Shown here one piece after another: positions 7,636-8,422 of a DNA stretch of 8,422 nt. Position numbers and translations under genes: made by a program. The stretch comes from an uncultured Bacteroidales bacterium. Lineage in GTDB: Bacteria; Bacteroidota; Bacteroidia; Bacteroidales; Paludibacteraceae. Location of the stretch: the NCBI GenBank assembly GCA_903873355.1, contig CAIQOG010000351.1:1-8422 (forward strand), read 5' to 3'. Below the pieces are notes generated by a model that was given only the letters and a program-made list of their open reading frames with translations, had not been told where the DNA came from and ran no database searches. Positions within the stretch are counted from its first letter, which is position 1. Each line of letters begins with the position of its first letter.

Positions 7636-7641
7636 AACTTA
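7633..7641 (-). other. In-frame stop-codon-start junction (TAA GTT GTG)
   Basis: On the minus strand the methyltransferase ends in TAA, a single GTT codon follows, and the glycosyltransferase begins with GTG in the same frame. No ATG lies nearby, so initiation at GTG probably depends on ribosomes arriving from the upstream gene. The layout matches the junction at 1182-1190. Confidence 0.7.
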
Positions 7642-8421
7642 TTGTATTGTAATGAGATAATATCCGCAGGTTGTAATGAAATTGCGAAAATAGGGTACTG
7701 CGAAAATTCCTGATAAAACTCTCGGCTTCAATCCAAATTTAATTTCATAATTTGGATTAATCAGATACAAAGTTCTTTGTATTTGTTTGTAATCGTTTTT
7801 AGCCACTAACTTTTCAAACCTTTCTAAGCTTATTCCTGTTTCTTTTATTTCCAATAAACTGGCAATTTTGCCGTCGCTCTCCCCAAATATTTTCAAAATA
7901 AATTTATAAACCGTTGCCGGAAACAAGTGATAATAAGGCAAAGCAGACAAAATCTTATTTTCACAAATTTGTTGATGCCCTCCAAATGGATTTTGCCACG
8001 GCGGGAAAGCAAAGAAAGCAATTCCATTGGGAGCAATTAAGTCTTTCATAAGTGCCAGAAACTTGTCCTGATCGTGAATATGCTCAATTACATCACGAAC
8101 AATTATTATATCGAATTTTGCCTGAAATTCATTCGTTTTATAAATATCATCACTAATAAGAGTTATATTTGATGCATTTGGATGTGTTGAAAAAAAAGCT
8201 TTCCCCTTTTCAATTTTCGGAATGCTATAATCCACGCCGGTACAAATACATCCCATATCCAGAAATGGTTTCAGATTCCCAGCTTCCCCACAACCAATCT
8301 CAAGTACTTGCATTCCAGGCATAACAGGCTTTACATTCTGAATAAAAGGTACAACATATTTCTGTGTGCTGACAATCTGTTCATTCAGATATTGAAGTGG
8401 GTCTGTGTGACGTTTTTGCAT
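7639..8421 (-). CDS. Class I SAM-dependent methyltransferase
   Basis: This 260-residue protein has a normal SAM-binding core: motif I VLEIGCGEAGNL (39-50), the acidic end of strand two GVDYS (62-66), a DD pair at 91-92, and the motif FDIIIVRDVIEHIHD (103-117). The segment AFFAFPPWQNPFGGHQQ (135-151) follows, of a kind seen in methyltransferases of polysaccharide clusters. It probably methylates a sugar or another small precursor of the surface glycan, but the C-terminal substrate region gives no clear clue. The ATG at 8421 is one base from the window end; a Met just ahead of a complete fold makes it a plausible start, but an upstream start cannot be excluded. It is the first gene visible in the transcription unit, and the promoter must lie outside the window. 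Confidence 0.88.
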   Translation of the reverse strand: MQKRHTDPLQYLNEQIVSTQKYVVPFIQNVKPVMPGMQVLEIGCGEAGNLKPFLDMGCICTGVDYSIPKIEKGKAFFSTHPNASNITLISDDIYKTNEFQAKFDIIIVRDVIEHIHDQDKFLALMKDLIAPNGIAFFAFPPWQNPFGGHQQICENKILSALPYYHLFPATVYKFILKIFGESDGKIASLLEIKETGISLERFEKLVAKNDYKQIQRTLYLINPNYEIKFGLKPRVLSGIFAVPYFRNFITTCGYYLITIQ

Positions 8422-8422
8422 G

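Noticed and set aside
1..8422. Search for tRNA or rRNA genes, CRISPR arrays, insertion sequences, long repeats and internal promoters
   Set aside because: Coding sequence fills nearly the whole window, the largest gap is 11 nt, and no spaced repeats, transposase motifs or RNA-like folds were seen by eye.

Overview
The window is a slice of a surface-polysaccharide biosynthesis locus (O-antigen, capsule or exopolysaccharide type), probably from a member of the Bacteroidota. Four things suggest this: the DNA is AT-rich (judged by eye, not computed), the starts lack Shine-Dalgarno sequences and are preceded by A/T-rich stretches, the genes are packed almost without gaps, and several proteins have the character of Bacteroidota polysaccharide-cluster versions. 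The genus cannot be read from the sequence.

Nine genes all lie on the minus strand, so transcription runs from right to left. In that order they are: a class I SAM-dependent methyltransferase at the right edge (7639-8421); a GT4-like glycosyltransferase with a GTG start (6334-7635); a non-hydrolysing UDP-GlcNAc 2-epimerase, WecB type (5276-6346); a Wzx-like O-unit flippase (3854-5266); a DUF268 protein that looks like a degenerate methyltransferase (3069-3857); a GT11 alpha-fucosyltransferase (2203-3072); a GT2 glycosyltransferase (1188-2192); a WecH/OafA-like membrane O-acyltransferase (129-1184); and the first 39 codons of another GT4 glycosyltransferase running off the left edge (1-117). 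Junctions range from a 13-nt overlap to an 11-nt gap, including two 4-nt ATGA overlaps. This fits one operon whose promoter lies beyond position 8422. There is no intergenic stretch long enough to hold a promoter or terminator, and no RNA gene, mobile element or CRISPR array was seen.

Together the genes describe a repeating-unit pathway. WecB would supply UDP-ManNAc from UDP-GlcNAc. The GT4 and GT2 enzymes would build an undecaprenyl-linked oligosaccharide, and the GT11 enzyme would add fucose from GDP-fucose made elsewhere. The acyltransferase, and perhaps the methyltransferases, would decorate it, and the flippase would move the unit across the inner membrane. Polymerase (Wzy), initiating transferase, chain-length control and GDP-fucose synthesis genes are not in the window.

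Nothing here is clearly a new kind of system. The points most worth following are the uncharacterised DUF268 protein coupled to the fucosyltransferase, and two junctions where adjacent genes share a reading frame and are separated only by TAA plus one sense codon.
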